DNA of 64,000 nucleotides from Mixophyes australis (taxonomy: Eukaryota > Chordata > Amphibia > Anura > Limnodynastidae). A program made the position numbers and the translations under genes. Shown here in pieces: positions 22,200-35,065 of this stretch. The notes under the pieces are model-generated. The model was not told where the DNA came from. It did no database searches and saw nothing but the letters and a program-made list of their open reading frames with translations. Each line of letters begins with the position of its first letter. Position 1 is the stretch's first letter. The stretch covers positions 377,562,707-377,626,706 of the forward strand of contig JAVHZZ010000001.1 in NCBI GenBank assembly GCA_036250195.1, in the 5' to 3' direction.

Positions 22200-23330
22200 G
22201 GACATTAATGATAAACCCTCTCAATTAGCAGAGCAGGATGGGTTCAATATCCACAACATGCTGCTTAGGAGATGCTCAATACCTTCCACTCCCTTTACCA
22301 CTTCTCTGTAATGGGGAATAATATTTAACAAATATGTCTGTGTAAATATATATATAACAATTGTATGACAATGGGGATTAATCCACTATGGTTTATTAAG
22401 CTTTTCAAGATCGTGTTGTTTCTATTTTTAACAATGCTCTTTCTAGATATTTTCACAACAAGCAAAATAATTGTTATTATGCATCATCTAAACATCTTTG
22501 AAATTACATTTAAAATGTGAATCATTGAGACTATTTAGCAGCTGGAGTTCGTGGCAGTACCCAGAATTTAATTGGTTTAATATTACAAAATGTACCACTT
22601 TCATTTTAAACATTGCCAGGCATAAAGGATTTTCTGAAATATATCCAAGAGTTCTTAAACATCCATTGTACACAATCCAAAATGCAAACACACATTATGA
22701 AATGTCTTTTTTTAAGTCAAAATCAAATGTTCACAGTTTTAAATGAATATTTAAGTTCAAAGTATGCAGTCAACAGTGACATCCAGTGGTCATTTGTATA
22801 TATTTCAGCATGGTTTGTAATGATTACGTACCCATTCATTTTAGTTTTTGTATTTTACTAAATCAAACACTTCAAGCAATATTCCCAACTGACCTATGTT
22901 GGGGAATACATGGTGAAATAGATATTTTGAGAAATTAAGAAAGAACTATTTACAATAAAGAGACAATTGGTGTGAAGTCATTCTGTATAATTTTTTTTAG
23001 TGTCTGCTCTACATTTATCTGATTTAATCTATTCTTTCATTAATCATTTGAAAGGGAGAGTTTGTTGAACAATTAGTTCACTACAGATGTAGAGTTACAT
23101 ATGTTCACCAGCATAGGTCAGTTGAGAATATTTTGGTCTTGCATGAAAAGTATATTCTTAGTTGGAAACTGAAATATAACTGTACCACAATTAATTACTA
23201 CTCTACTTCTTTCTCTTCATAAATTATTGAGGATCCTTCTGTTAATAGAGTATTAAAAATACATACAAATGTATTTATTAATATATTTTCATGTTGCATT
23301 TTTACAGTGTAAGGTTTGTGCCAATAAATG
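22200..23330. other. no gene seen; AT-rich unique-looking sequence
   Basis: Short open frames only. No domain, terminal repeat or array was recognised. Confidence 0.5.
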
Positions 23331-23452
23331 ATAAAGACTAGGTGCTGGCCAATGACACATGCCAGCGGACACACCTAGTGTAATGGCACCGCGGAAATAA
23401 TAAAATCACTGAATAAGTGTCACTTATTCAGTGTTTTAGGTACCCTCTAAAG

Positions 23453-23618
23453 CAGTGTTTCTCAACTCCAGTCCGCAGGATTGCCAGGTGACCAGTGAAA
23501 TAATTATACCACCTGCTACACTGTGTCAGTCAGTAATGAATACACCTGTGCTCCAGCAAGGAGATATGGAAAACATGTACTGCTAGGGGGTCCTGAGGAC
23601 TGGAGTTGAGAAGCACTG
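23453..23618. mobile_element. hAT-type MITE (CAGTGTTTC family), copy 2
   Basis: The ends are CAGTGTTTCTCAACTCCAG and, inverted, CTGGAGTTGAGAAGCACTG. The flanking 8 bp CTCTAAAG is exact on both sides (23445-23452 and 23619-23626). 166 bp with no coding capacity. Confidence 0.95.
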
Positions 23619-23790
23619 CTCTAAAGTTAATCCAATGTCAAGAAAAAAGGGGGTTCCCCTAGGTGCTCCAATCAACACCAACAGTAAAGCAACTGTATCT
23701 AAGGGTTGCTAGCTCTTTACAATAAACACTAAAACACCAACAGTGTGGGGACTCTGGGGAGCTATAAAAAACCTTCCAAATCTAGATGCC

Positions 23791-24348
23791 TTAGGCAACC
23801 ACCATAGGCTCCTGAATATCCTATAAAATGCATAGTGTTGATTCCCTTCTTATGTGAATCCGCTTTTGGGTTAACCTTGCACAACACTTACAAACCATAA
23901 AATAAAGACACGGACACCGACTTAAGTTTGGAAATAAAAAGGTCCTTTTATTTATGTTATTATTATTGTTTTAAATTATTTTATTTATTTTTATTTTCTT
24001 TATTTTATTTTATTTCTATCAAAGTCTATCAAAAGTTTCTATCAACAATTTGGACCTTTTTTTTTTATATAGGTGGCGAAGAGCAGGGCAGCCAGCTAAA
24101 ACCAACATAAACCAATAAGGTGGAAGATCGTCTCCTTTCCACCAACCCAGGTTAAGACCTTATCTATTGGCCGGTACTATTGACTATAAATTAACTCAAT
24201 ACCCTCTGGACTCAAACTGGTTAAGCCCTTTCAAGGCAAAACCTGATACTCCTTACTAGAGCATCAACGAGTCTGATAACGACGAGGGAACCAAGGCTAC
24301 ATCGCCAACACTTAAGTACCGTATGTTTAACAACCATCTGACTGCCAT
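23791..24348 (+). repeat. 557-bp duplicated segment, copy 1
   Basis: The segment from 'ccttaggcaaccaccatagg' to 'aaccatctgactgccat' recurs at 28136-28691 in the same orientation. The copies differ by a handful of substitutions (for example g/c near 23859) and by length changes in A/T homopolymers and TTA repeats. Sequence outside the shared block differs on both sides. It is a young interspersed repeat of unknown class and carries no recognised coding motif. Confidence 0.85.
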
Positions 24349-26415
24349 GCTCTCCCACCACTCACACCCTTCGTTCCTCGTGACAAGGAAGTGTTGCAAC
24401 TGAATATACTTAAAACAGGGCGGGTGGGTGGGTATCCGGATCCAGGAAACAGGAAGCTCTCTCCTCCTCCACTGCTGGATATATTCTTTCCACGACCACT
24501 CCCACCTCATCCCAATTGACTGATTCCATCACAGACTTAACCCCCTAATGGTACGTAACATTGTCAGCTCACAACACATGCTTTTAAACTCCTTCGGCTT
24601 AATGGCCTCTCTCACACTTTTGTTCTCCTCTTTTGGGTCCATCAAAGTCCTTGCCATATTTATGCAAGATATACTTTACAGTGATACATGTAATACTAAT
24701 CCATCTTCAATAGCTGGACCCACAAAAGAAAAAGTTAGGCTTCAGTGCCATGTAAAACAAGTTGTTGAAATGCTATATAATTCTTGCTATTAGCATTACT
24801 ACTTTGGACCTAATAATAGTATATAGCATATAATAGCATAATTAGGGGAGAAGTCAATAGCATGCACAAGACCCTCTCCTAATCAAGTTAACTAGATGTA
24901 ACTTTTAACTGTTTTGTTTTTTGTTTTTGTTTTTTTTCATTTCTACACTCCATATCCCTGTCCCTTGTGAATTTATCTTATTTAAGAAAATAAACTCACC
25001 AAAACTTTGATGAAGGGTAACTTGTGATCTACTGCATCCAACATTCCACACAAAAAGTGCTGCAATAATTTATTCCAGTATTATATCTCTACATTACTGT
25101 CCAATGTACTATCTTAGGTGATTTGTTTTCCCTTCACATACAAATTATGTGTTCACTATATAGCTCAGTATTGTAACATACCACTGCTAATGCTAAAGCA
25201 CTCTGGTTGGTCAAAATCACAAGCATTGATCATATTTTAGAGACATTGGATAGTAACATGTCTTAAAACCCCTCTGAAGAGTCAAATTCAAAAAATCAAA
25301 TCAAGTCTATTAGCCACTATTTTATTTTACATATAACCAGTGTGCTAAACAACTTCAATTAAGTTTACACTATTTTCTTATTATATGCATGCACACCACA
25401 GCACTACTGTTGTAAAAGTCCACATATATTAGCAACGCTAAACCACCAGTGATATATTTTCAAGTCGTATGAAAGTCTTTCTTGTGTGGACTAAACACAC
25501 ACAATGTGTGGGCAGCTACAGCAGTCAGTAATTCCATCCAAAAATGAAGGGCTGTGGACTTTATAAGTCTCCAAGTAGTCCCCCTAACTGTAGGTCTGTG
25601 CTGAGACTGTCAGGCTCACATCTTTACCGAGAACAACTTAAGTGGTTCTAAAATGGGCTTTTTGTGTTCCATGTAACACTTAATTACTTAGTCAAGAAAG
25701 CAGCAGTGACAGGCCTATAAAATATCAGCTTGAAATACAGCAGGGATTTCAGACAGAACTTTGCCTGAACAAACATTAAAAAAACACATACCACAAAACC
25801 TGCTGATGTTTGCAAAATATACCCTTGTTTAAATTAGACCAAAACTGGGTGATTATACAGAAAGAAATGCTCAGGATACTGTTTCCTCCTGAGCTCTTTC
25901 TATGAAACCAGTACATAGCTATAACTGTTATAATCAATATAAATTAAGAATTATTTCCAAAATGATTCTCTCTTTCCATTGTTTTAGTTCTACATTCTGG
26001 AAACAAGAGATCACGTGGAAATACCTAATAAATATTAATATTGCCCAATTTTGTCTTATCCACATAATCCCTGGTGAGAGGTTTAGGAACGTCCCCGAGC
26101 ATGCTTACCAGTTGCAAAGCTCCTGCTTCACTGCAAACGACCCACTACTGAGAATTGTAATGAATACACAACCATGTAACATGTAACTGCCCTACAGTCA
26201 TGTACTGTACATTAGGTGAGAAAGAGAAGGGGGCACCTGCATATGGAGCACTTTAAGGAAATATCAAAGAGAAGCCAGGTTGATGTAAAATGGAGCTACA
26301 AATTATGGATTACATTAATGTGCAAAAGATTACTAGGATATATGGAAGAAAACGTTTGTATAGTGTGGAAGTGGGAAGAGGAAACAGCATGATAAAGAAC
26401 AAAATAGGCTTCAAA

Positions 26416-26417
<2 letters not shown>
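24349..26417. other. no gene seen; unclassified sequence
   Basis: The first 200 bp may continue the repeat at 23791-24348 on that copy only. The remainder is AT-rich with no recognised motif. Confidence 0.45.

Positions 26418-26471
<54 letters not shown>
26418..26471. repeat. (TA)n microsatellite
   Basis: An uninterrupted alternating TA tract of about 54 bp. The open frames reading YIYIYI on both strands are by-products. Confidence 0.95.
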
Positions 26472-26472
<1 letters not shown>

Positions 26473-26709
26473 TGGTTTGAATCCATTCTGATGAAGTCAC
26501 CTGCAATAAAACATATGGAGGGAGTAGACGCTTGATTACAAGTAGGAGAGCTGCTCTGTTCTGAATGGGATGTTTTAGAAGGAAGAGTAAGCTGAATTGT
26601 AACCTGACATGCTTTGAATACTTGTTGTTCTGGTACTCGCATGACCTTACGTTTTATGAATGCACTTTTTAAAACTGATAATACACTATGGAAGCACCCC
26701 TTTGGGTTT

Positions 26710-26744
<35 letters not shown>

Positions 26745-26975
26745 GATGTGTGCTGACCCTCCTGTTTTGGTTTTGGATGTGGTTTTGGTTCTAGAAGGTC
26801 TTTGTGTTTTGGTTTTGTTATAGGTTGTGCCTCAAAATCATGATAGGTATTGGTTTTGGTTTAGGATCTGGAATTAATTTAAAAATGTGATAAATAGGTA
26901 AAATTATATGATTATTTTAGCTGTTATATTTCTAATGATCTCTTCATAAACTGTCCAACTCTTCACCAGTTTTGT

Positions 26976-27287
26976 ATTGCTGCTGACCCTCTCCAATGTA
27001 TTGCTGCTGACCCTCTCCAATGTATTGCTGCTGACCCTCTCCATTGTATTGCTGCTGACCCTCTCCATTGTATTGCTGCTGACCCTCTCCAATGTATTGC
27101 TGCTGACCCTCTCCATTGTATTGCTGCTGACCCTCTCCATTGTATTGCTGCTGACCCTCTCCAATATATTGCTGCTGACCCTCTCCACTGTATTGCTGCT
27201 GAACCTCTCCATTGTATTGCTGCTGACCCTCTCCACTGTGTTGCTACTGACCCTCTCCACTGTGTTGCTAATGACCCTTTCCAATGT
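26976..27287. repeat. 24-bp minisatellite, 13 copies, inside hAT copy D
   Basis: The unit is of the form 'tattgctgctgaccctctcc' plus 4 bp, repeated 13 times in 312 bp with a few substitutions. Because 24 is divisible by three, long frames stay open on both strands (8-residue repeats such as LLLTLSNV or SNTMERVS). No evidence that any is translated. Confidence 0.93.
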
Positions 27288-28135
27288 GTCACACATGCTG
27301 CCTAAAAGTTACCTACTTGGTGTATTTTCTTTTTTTAAATGAAAATGTAATTGATGAAGACATCTTTAATTATGATACTGATGATGATGATGATGAGGGT
27401 AATAATAACATTGTCATTTGTCACCATTGAGGCAGATGACCAGTGTCCACTGTTATCCAAATGCCCATGACTCACTTGTTAACATCCCTATCTATTCTCC
27501 AGTTCAACAACCAAAATGTGGACTTTTGTGAGGGCCCAAGCAAATCAAGCACTTCAGCCACAAAAGTGGCAATCCTTGTCGCTGAAGTGCTTGAGTTGTT
27601 ATCTACATGTCCTTTTCATCATAAGGTTGGGTAGATGGGTAGGCCAAAGGACAATGCCATTTTTACTTGCACTATTTAACGTTGTGCCCTCTCATCATGA
27701 TTTAAATGTGTACTAATGCCGCGGCCCGTAGTTGAGGTCTTGCGTCTACTCTTGTCTTAATGAAGGATTTTGTAACTCTTCCATTGTTGCATTAATTTCT
27801 TAGAATGTAGCCTTTCATTTGCATTGTGTTGTCAAGACAGATGTTTATACACACTTGTGTGGGAAGGCCAACTTTTGGCCTATCTGAACTGCGTGGTTCA
27901 CATATTTCTTACACTTCACTAATATAAAACATATATGTCATATATACATTCCATATTTATATACATTCAAAATCTATATACATGGGTACATCGGAACCGC
28001 TTCTTCCACAAGTCTCGGGCAGTCCCCTTTACCCTGGAGTTGTGCAAAGTGAGGCTTACAGTACCACTAACACTGCAGTATTAGGTCAAATACAGGCCCC
28101 CAGAGGCACAGGCACCTCGGGCTCTAAACACCGGC

Positions 28136-28691
28136 CTTAGGCAACCACCATAGGCTCCTGAATATCCTATAAAATGCATAGTGTTGATTCCCTTCTTATG
28201 TGAATCCCCTTTTGGGTTAACCTTGCACAACACTTACAAACCATAAAATAAAGACACGGACACCGACTGAAGTTTGGAAATAAAAAGGTCCTTTTATTTA
28301 TGTTATTATTATTATTGTTTTAAATTATTTTATTTATTTTTATTTATTTTATTTTATTTCTATCAAAGTCTATCAAAAGTTTCTATCAACAATTTGGACC
28401 TTTTTTTATATATAGGTGGCGAAGAGCAGGGCAGCCAGCTAAAACCAACATAAACCAATAAGGTGGAAGATTGTCTCCTTTCCACCAACCCAGGTTAAGA
28501 CCTTATCTATTGGCCGGTACTATTGACTATAAATTAACTCAATACCCTCTGGACTCAAACTGGTTAAGCCCTTTCAAGGCAAAACCTGATACTCCTTACT
28601 AGAACATCAACGAGTCTGATAACGACGAGGGAACCAAGGCTACATCGCCAACACTTAAGTACCGTATGTTTAACAACCATCTGACTGCCAT
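28136..28691 (+). repeat. 557-bp duplicated segment, copy 2, inside hAT copy D
   Basis: Near-identical to 23791-24348, same orientation, about 4.3 kb downstream. Its location inside copy D means it arrived after that hAT inserted, or hitch-hiked with it. Confidence 0.85.
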
Positions 28692-29543
28692 TCCAAGCTG
28701 GAATACATACTGCTGGAGTTTGAATTTCATAGTGGAGGTGAGTTATTGCACCTCTTGGTACATGTCTTAGGTACTCATGGGGAATACACACCTGCTAGGC
28801 AGCTGTACCAGTGACTCACCTAGGAATTGCTGTGTTTGGTTGTTATAGTGAAAACCTGTTGTGGACTTCTGGTTTTGGCACTTTCAGTTTATGCTTTCCA
28901 TATGCATTATGCATATTGTTTGGCGTGCCTCATAGAGAATACAAGGGACGCACTGCCTCATATATTTTGCAATAATATGCAGTCTATCACCTTTTGATGA
29001 ATCATGAGCTGCAGCTGAACACAATCTGGGATCACATAAGAAGCCAGGTAACCACATGTTTGGTATTTTATCTTTCCTGTTGTTCTATGTGGTTGTTTTG
29101 ACAAAGGTACAAATGTGGGACAGAAACTTCACCTTATAATGTGAGATAAAAATTGAATTAAAAGAAAATTAAAGCAGAAATAGTAATTGTATCTATTAGC
29201 AAACTGCAATGTATTTTTTCCGCTACTCTGTCACTAATATTAGCAACCAGCTCTCTGCAGACTTTGGCCAAAATTAGTGAAAATTTGCACAATTGTGAAG
29301 AGATCATTAGAAAAAAACTATAAATTACTGAAAGTTAATGCTATAAATAGTAATACTGGAGCAAGTACAAGCCAAAATCACAACATTTTACCTATTTTTT
29401 TCAATTTTTAATTAAAACCATATCCAAAACCAAAACCTTTCAGGATTTTGGACAAAATCTGTAACAAAACCAAAGCAGAAAGTAGTCTTAGAGCCAAAAC
29501 CAGATCCAAAACAAAGGAGTCCGCGCACATCTCTAATATATAT

Positions 29544-30486
29544 ACAAAAAGCTAACAAACTGCAAAAAGCACAAGTATTTATTTGAAATAGAATCTATTT
29601 AAATATCATCTGTAAGGTGTATTTAATATTTTTATATTTCTAATTTGAAAGTAGTTATAGGTGAAATATCAAATACATTATTGGACTAATATACAAATGT
29701 TCCTAATTTTCACGCTACAATCAATTCACCAGTGAATCATTTTTTCATTTTTGTACTCTACCCAATATAATGTTATATTGTTTGGGATTTTTTTTGGGGG
29801 GGTAGGGGGAGCAATAGGGCTTTATCTTTGTGTCAAACTCAAAAAAAGGCTTTTTCCTTTATGTACATTTTATGGTAGAAATAGGCAACATTTTTTTAAA
29901 TGCCCTTTTTCATGATGGTGCATTTTTCTCACCGGAAAACTTTTATGTAGAATCAGATTTCCCACCAGATCTCCTGTCAATAGTGGGAAAACCTAAAAAA
30001 AGGACTCAAAAAAAGCTTCTTAAATTAACTTTTGAACAAATCTTGAACAAATCATTGTACAAATATTGATTAAAATTGTCCAATAGAGGTTTTCTGGGTC
30101 ATCATAATAAAGAGAAGATAAACAGAGAATACATCTGTTGCAGCTGAGCAGTTTACAAGACAGAGTAAATGTCTGGCATCTGAACAGATATCCTAAACTA
30201 ACAGAAGTTTTACAAGGTCATAACACTTTGCTTAGGTGTGTGGGCTAACTTTATGGGTGATAATGGATTTACTCTTATGCTCTTTCAAATTGTTGACTGT
30301 GAAATAGAAGAGTTGTTTGTATTTGGAGATTTGTGTGCCATGAAAAATGTTTTGCCATCATGTGCTTTTTCTCTGTGCATTGGGGCCAAAATGCCATGTG
30401 CAACGAGTATACTAATTTTATCTGATATGCTGCATAGGATTTTTAGTAAAGACCTTAGACATCCAGAAGTCCAGTTTAAACACCAA
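29544..30486. other. no gene seen; AT-rich unclassified sequence
   Basis: Short open frames without domain signature. No repeat boundary was recognised. Confidence 0.5.
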
Positions 30487-30820
30487 GGGCCTGATTCATT
30501 AAGGATCTTAACTTGAGAAACTTCTTATTTCAGTCTCCTGGACAAAATCATGTTACAATGCAAGGGGTGCAAATTAGCATTTTGTTTTGCACATAAATTA
30601 AATACTGACTGTGTTTTCATGTAGCACACAAATACTTGATAGCTTATTTGTATACTGAAATGTAAATTTGATATTTGTGTGCTACATGAATAAAACAGTC
30701 AGTATTTAACTTATGTGCAAAACAGAATACTCATTTGCACCCCTTGCATTGTAACACGGTTTTGTCCAGGAGACTTAAATAAGAAGTTTCTTAAGTTAAG
30801 ATACTTAATAAATTGGGCCC
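30487..30820. mobile_element. foldback MITE, GGGCCTGATTCATTAAGG family, copy 2
   Basis: Same architecture as 2172-2490: ends GGGCCTGATTCATTAAGG and TTGGGCCC, and arms of about 150 bp folding on a centre near 30650. Flanking CAA is exact on both sides (30484-30486 and 30821-30823), a 3-bp duplication as in PIF/Harbinger. Confidence 0.87.
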
Positions 30821-30823
30821 CAA

Positions 30824-33140
30824 GTCGGGAATGTCATTTATGGCTAGTGTGATGCTCTGCAAAGTGCATATTCGGCCATAATTTTGTCCTAGTATATTCC
30901 AAGTACCAACTGTACTTTCACACAACCCCCCCAAAAAGAAAGACAGAAACTCTCAGTTCTAATCTTCTTTTCTTGATCTAGTGCATGAACTCCACAAACT
31001 CTCAAAACTTCTTCCCAGTCCTACACTAGCAGATGCCACACTAAATTGCTTATACCAGGACTGTCCTATGAGTAGTTAGAGTGACTTATAAATTAGATAC
31101 ATGGGAAATGGTTTACATCAGTATTTTCCACTTACCATATAAACATCTAATTAGTGTAAACTGCCAACTAATCTATTGGAGAACAACATGTACCATTGCT
31201 GTAGATACGTTTTTTAATTAAAATATGCAAGTTGTATTATTTACCAATACCAATCCAAGATGTTTTCAATGGACACATTAATTAATTAGTATTAAAATGA
31301 CTGGAGAGGTATAACAATAGTGAAGAAATTAGAAAGATGCAGTACATACCGGAGGATAACCAGGCTCTCTCTTTGCATGGATTTCTGTAATTTTTGCTAC
31401 AGGTGAATCAGTTGAATATAGGTAACCATTGGATTACGAAATGAAGGACATAGAATGACAACCACTGGTCTTCTAGACAGGGCATGCTATGACTTCTATC
31501 CCCAATTGTGTGATAAATCCTTTAACTAAAATTGGAGTTCTGTTTATCAAGTTTTGGCCTTTGGGTGCAGAAAACAGGGGTCAGTATGCTTTTCTTTATC
31601 ATGTATTTAGTATCTGAATGTTTTAGTTACATGGTCGTTAGATTTCGAGGAGAGCAAAGTTGTTACCATTCAGATTGTGGAATGATATACAATATTGGAC
31701 TATTTATTATCTGCTCAATGAATTGATTAACAAATATTTAGTTCAAAAATCAATGTTTGTAATTATGTACACTCATTTTATGTATGATTTTTTAAATAAC
31801 TTCTTGTTCAAAAACAGCATTTTAAAAGACAATGTTGTTTTTAATTGTGATTTTTTTTTTTTTTTATACAAATTACAAGATATGATTCAATGACTCTGAA
31901 TGACCCACTGGGTTATTAGCCAAGGGCTTGTGCTGCCATAGAACATCTACTTTTAGACAGCCTGTTTCAGCCTTGTTTGGTCTCTACAGTAGGGAATAGA
32001 TTGTGCTGGTCAGCATGTAATGTAATGTAAATTTTATGCCACATGCTTAGTAAAATAATATAGTTATATAAAACTATATACTCTATTTCTAATTTTGAAT
32101 CTTTTGTATTGCTTGCCGAAGAAAGAATTGAACTTGCCAAAAATAAATACATATATATATTTTTTTATTTTGGCAGGAAATTCCCACCCTCTCTAACAAA
32201 TCTCAGTGGAGAGGTTCATAATTTCATTTAATGGTAGTAAATGTTGGAATTGTATGCTGACTCAGAACTCTGACGACAAACCTTAATTCTGGGTGGTCAA
32301 CATGTATTCTAGTTTATGAAACAGTCTGTCACAGTCCACTTACATGGATGGAAAACTGCAGGTATCTGGCACAAAGAATCATTTACAGCATTGGAAACTA
32401 TCAAAGAGGCAGCCCAATGTAACCATTATAACAAGTTTTATTTGGTTTCCCTTTTGTATTGCGATGATTATGAAATATGTAGTTAATAGTAATGCAAATA
32501 TATTTTCTCCAGAGTCTACTCAAATTGTCATCATTTATTTTTATTTATTTTATTCCAGTAAGTTCAATAACTTGCAGATGCTGAATACATTCATACAATG
32601 TAGCATTATTTCACGATTTGGGCGGTTAGGTACACAGTGTCGATTTATTTGCCTTAATTTTCTTTGCACATTTATTTGTAGCTATGAATCTGAGCCATTA
32701 ATTTGCTTTATATTTCCAGTAGCAGCAATCAAAACAAATGACAATGATATACTGTAGCTCCTCCTTGTAAAAACATGTATGCAAAGAGCAGCCGTAGATT
32801 ACTTTGAATCACAGAGCCTACTGAAGATTCACGCACATATAGAAATGCTTTCAGGACTTCTTTAATAAACTAGGTTCCGAAGAGGCAAAAAATATTTTGT
32901 TCCCTTAGGGCTTTACCTTTCTGCTAGATTTTAATCTAGTTATTTTTAGGAAATTGAAAAATATATGGAATTCAATATAGAGGATAGAGGATGCACCTAT
33001 TCTAAAAGGGCTGTCACTAACTTGTTACAGAATGACTGCATTTCATAAACAAAGTAGAGGATCATTATTATAATGTATGCTTATTGTAGCAAGTATAGTG
33101 GTGATTTCATGATGTCTAACTGCGCCACCCCTTCCCCAAG
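30824..33140. other. no gene seen; AT-rich unique-looking sequence
   Basis: About 2.3 kb without recognised motif. Small features only, such as a T-run at 31852-31865. Confidence 0.5.
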
Positions 33141-33149
33141 AAGCTACAC

Positions 33150-33460
33150 ATTTTTGCAATTTACATGTATGCGTACTATTGAAGCCATGTACTGCCTCCT
33201 GCTCCTTACCATGGTGTATATTTAAGAGGCCCATCTGAACTAATGGCAAGCTTAGTGATTCATTGGCCAATCAGAAGCCTGCTTGCACTGAATAAACTGA
33301 AGCTCAGCCCCCAAACTTGATGAATGCAGGGAACAGGCTCCATCTCTCTCCAGCCCCTGCTTGAAATTGGATTGTGAGCATCTGTGGCAGTCTTTCTCTT
33401 ACTTTTTCTGTGAACTGTAAGATACTCAGGTATGGATCTTCTTTTTTGTTTATCTTCAGT
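33150..33460 (+). promoter_or_regulatory. LTR-like promoter and polyadenylation module, tentative
   Basis: A TATA-like 'gtatatttaagagg' (about 33213) is followed by a CCAAT-like 'ggccaatcag' (33265) and a polyadenylation-like 'aataaactgaagctcag' (33291). It reads like the U3/R/U5 of a decayed LTR, but no terminal dinucleotides or target duplication were found. Confidence 0.25.
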
Positions 33461-34263
33461 TGATCAAACTGAATCTTGGTGGGTTGGGAGAATCTGGTGG
33501 ATTTGGATGGGAAATATGTATGGTACTGAGTTTTGAAGATTCAAAAATAGGAGGAATGGTATACTGTGTTCTGGGCTTTTGATCATGTAGGGTGTCTGTT
33601 TTTTACCATGTAGGGGTTGCAAGCATGATATCCTGCTGTCCTACCAGACAGGCACCCCCCTAGGCAGCCCGAGGGGTCCTACATCTCATAGCAGCCAAAG
33701 CAGCAGGAACTAAGAGAGACAGAATAAATGCCTCTGCAGAGGTGAGAACTTTCTCTTTCTGATGGGACCAGCTTAGAGTGAGAAGCTTCACAGTTATGCT
33801 GCATGAGAAAGAGAGTCTTAGGCCTTCAGCAATCTGTTTCACTACAGCCAGTCAGCAAACATAGAAGACCCGGAAGATTGAAGAACTAAGGGTTACCAGA
33901 GAGCAAGAGCAAGCAACAGCAAACCAGAGGCTTATGGCTACACACTGAGAACTCCTAATAGTGATGGTCATACTGCACTGTATGCAGAGTGTCCTCTTGC
34001 ATATATGCTGAGTCATTAAGATAGGTGCATTGATGTTACTCCTGAGACTGAGATAATAATGATCCAGTTGCATTCAGTGTTGCATTCCTCTTGTATCCAC
34101 ACAAAAGGAATTTACATACCAGAGACCCAATACTATATGTGGCAGCCTATTTAAATTAAGAGTTCCCTGTTTAAAAGTGGTACTCAGGGAGTGGAATTTC
34201 TAGCTAAGTCAACTAGCAGAATTTATACAGGATTCATTACCTGGATAGAACCGGATTAAGAAC
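33461..34263. other. no gene seen; unclassified sequence
   Basis: No recognised domain. Minor C-rich and purine-rich patches. Confidence 0.4.
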
Positions 34264-34266
34264 TAA

Positions 34267-34676
34267 GGCTGGGTACACACTACAAGTTTTTCACCAGATT
34301 ATCGGGCCAATCACACAATAAACAACTTTTGGCCCAATATCACATTAGTGTCTATGCTTCAATGATTATCGTTCCAAAGCACATCTTATCATTTTATTTG
34401 AATTGTAAACCGGACTAAAGATTTCGTTCAATGATGGAACAATGTCGTTCCAATTCTGCAATGTGTTTGCAGTCATGACCAGCAGTGTAGGCAGATTTCT
34501 ATAGAGTGTGCAGAGTCACAATCTTTTCAGCCAATGGGTATGACAGATAAAGAGCACAGATCTGATGGTAAATCATGTAAAACATCAATAGTGTGTACAC
34601 AGGAATCAGCATGCTGATCGGGACTTTCGTTATAAATATTGCATTGGGAGAAATTTTCTGTAGTGTGTACCCAGCC
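34267..34676. mobile_element. PIF/Harbinger MITE (GGCTGGGTACACACTACA family), copy 1
   Basis: The ends are GGCTGGGTACACACTACA and, inverted, TGTAGTGTGTACCCAGCC. Flanking TAA is exact on both sides (34264-34266 and 34677-34679), the TWA duplication of PIF/Harbinger. A second copy is at 61302-61749. No coding capacity. Confidence 0.92.
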
Positions 34677-34679
34677 TAA

Positions 34680-35065
34680 GACTGTATTGGAAGATTCATT
34701 GTTCTGTTAACACCCAATCAAATCCAGGATATAGCCGGAGATACTACCTTTATCCATTAATGAATGTACTTCTGGTGTCTGTATGTGACCCACAGAAAGT
34801 TCAGCATTTGTGAACCTATACTTTTCACATTATTCCTATCTTTTGGCAGTCCTATGCCTTTCTTTTTATTAAGTGTGCTGAGGTGGATTGTCCCCATTTG
34901 CCTGTGTGTTTCTCTGTGTCTGGGTGAGTCAGTCTGGGGTTACCGGGTCAACCCCTGGTAGAAAGAACAGACACCTACTACCTGTCAATAACCAGTTGAG
35001 AAGATTAGGGTGCAGGAAGAGTGTCATCACCAGAGAGTGACCTTCTGGTCATACACATTTTGCAC
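34680..35065. other. no gene seen; unclassified sequence
   Basis: No recognised motif in this short stretch between the MITE and the foldback structure. Confidence 0.4.

Larger units (their letters stand above)
26741..29535. mobile_element. hAT element copy D, non-autonomous
   Basis: The left end is TAGAGATG followed by TTTTGG-rich sequence, and the right end is the inverse (AACCAAAACC-rich, then CATCTCTA). Flanking ATATATAT is identical on both sides, but the left side is itself an AT microsatellite, so the duplication is only suggestive. No transposase is present. Inside are a 24-bp minisatellite (26976-27287), a segment with similarity to the copy A leader ('gctgaagtgctt' in a short palindrome near 27550-27595) and the second copy of the 557-bp repeat. 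Confidence 0.82.

Noticed and set aside
26290..26642. Open frames on both strands reading long YIYIYI runs
   Set aside because: They cross the (TA)n microsatellite at 26418-26471. The flanking parts carry no domain.
26904..27342. Three overlapping open frames of 109-130 codons on both strands
   Set aside because: All come from the 24-bp minisatellite, whose unit is divisible by three. No start context, domain or splice structure supports coding.
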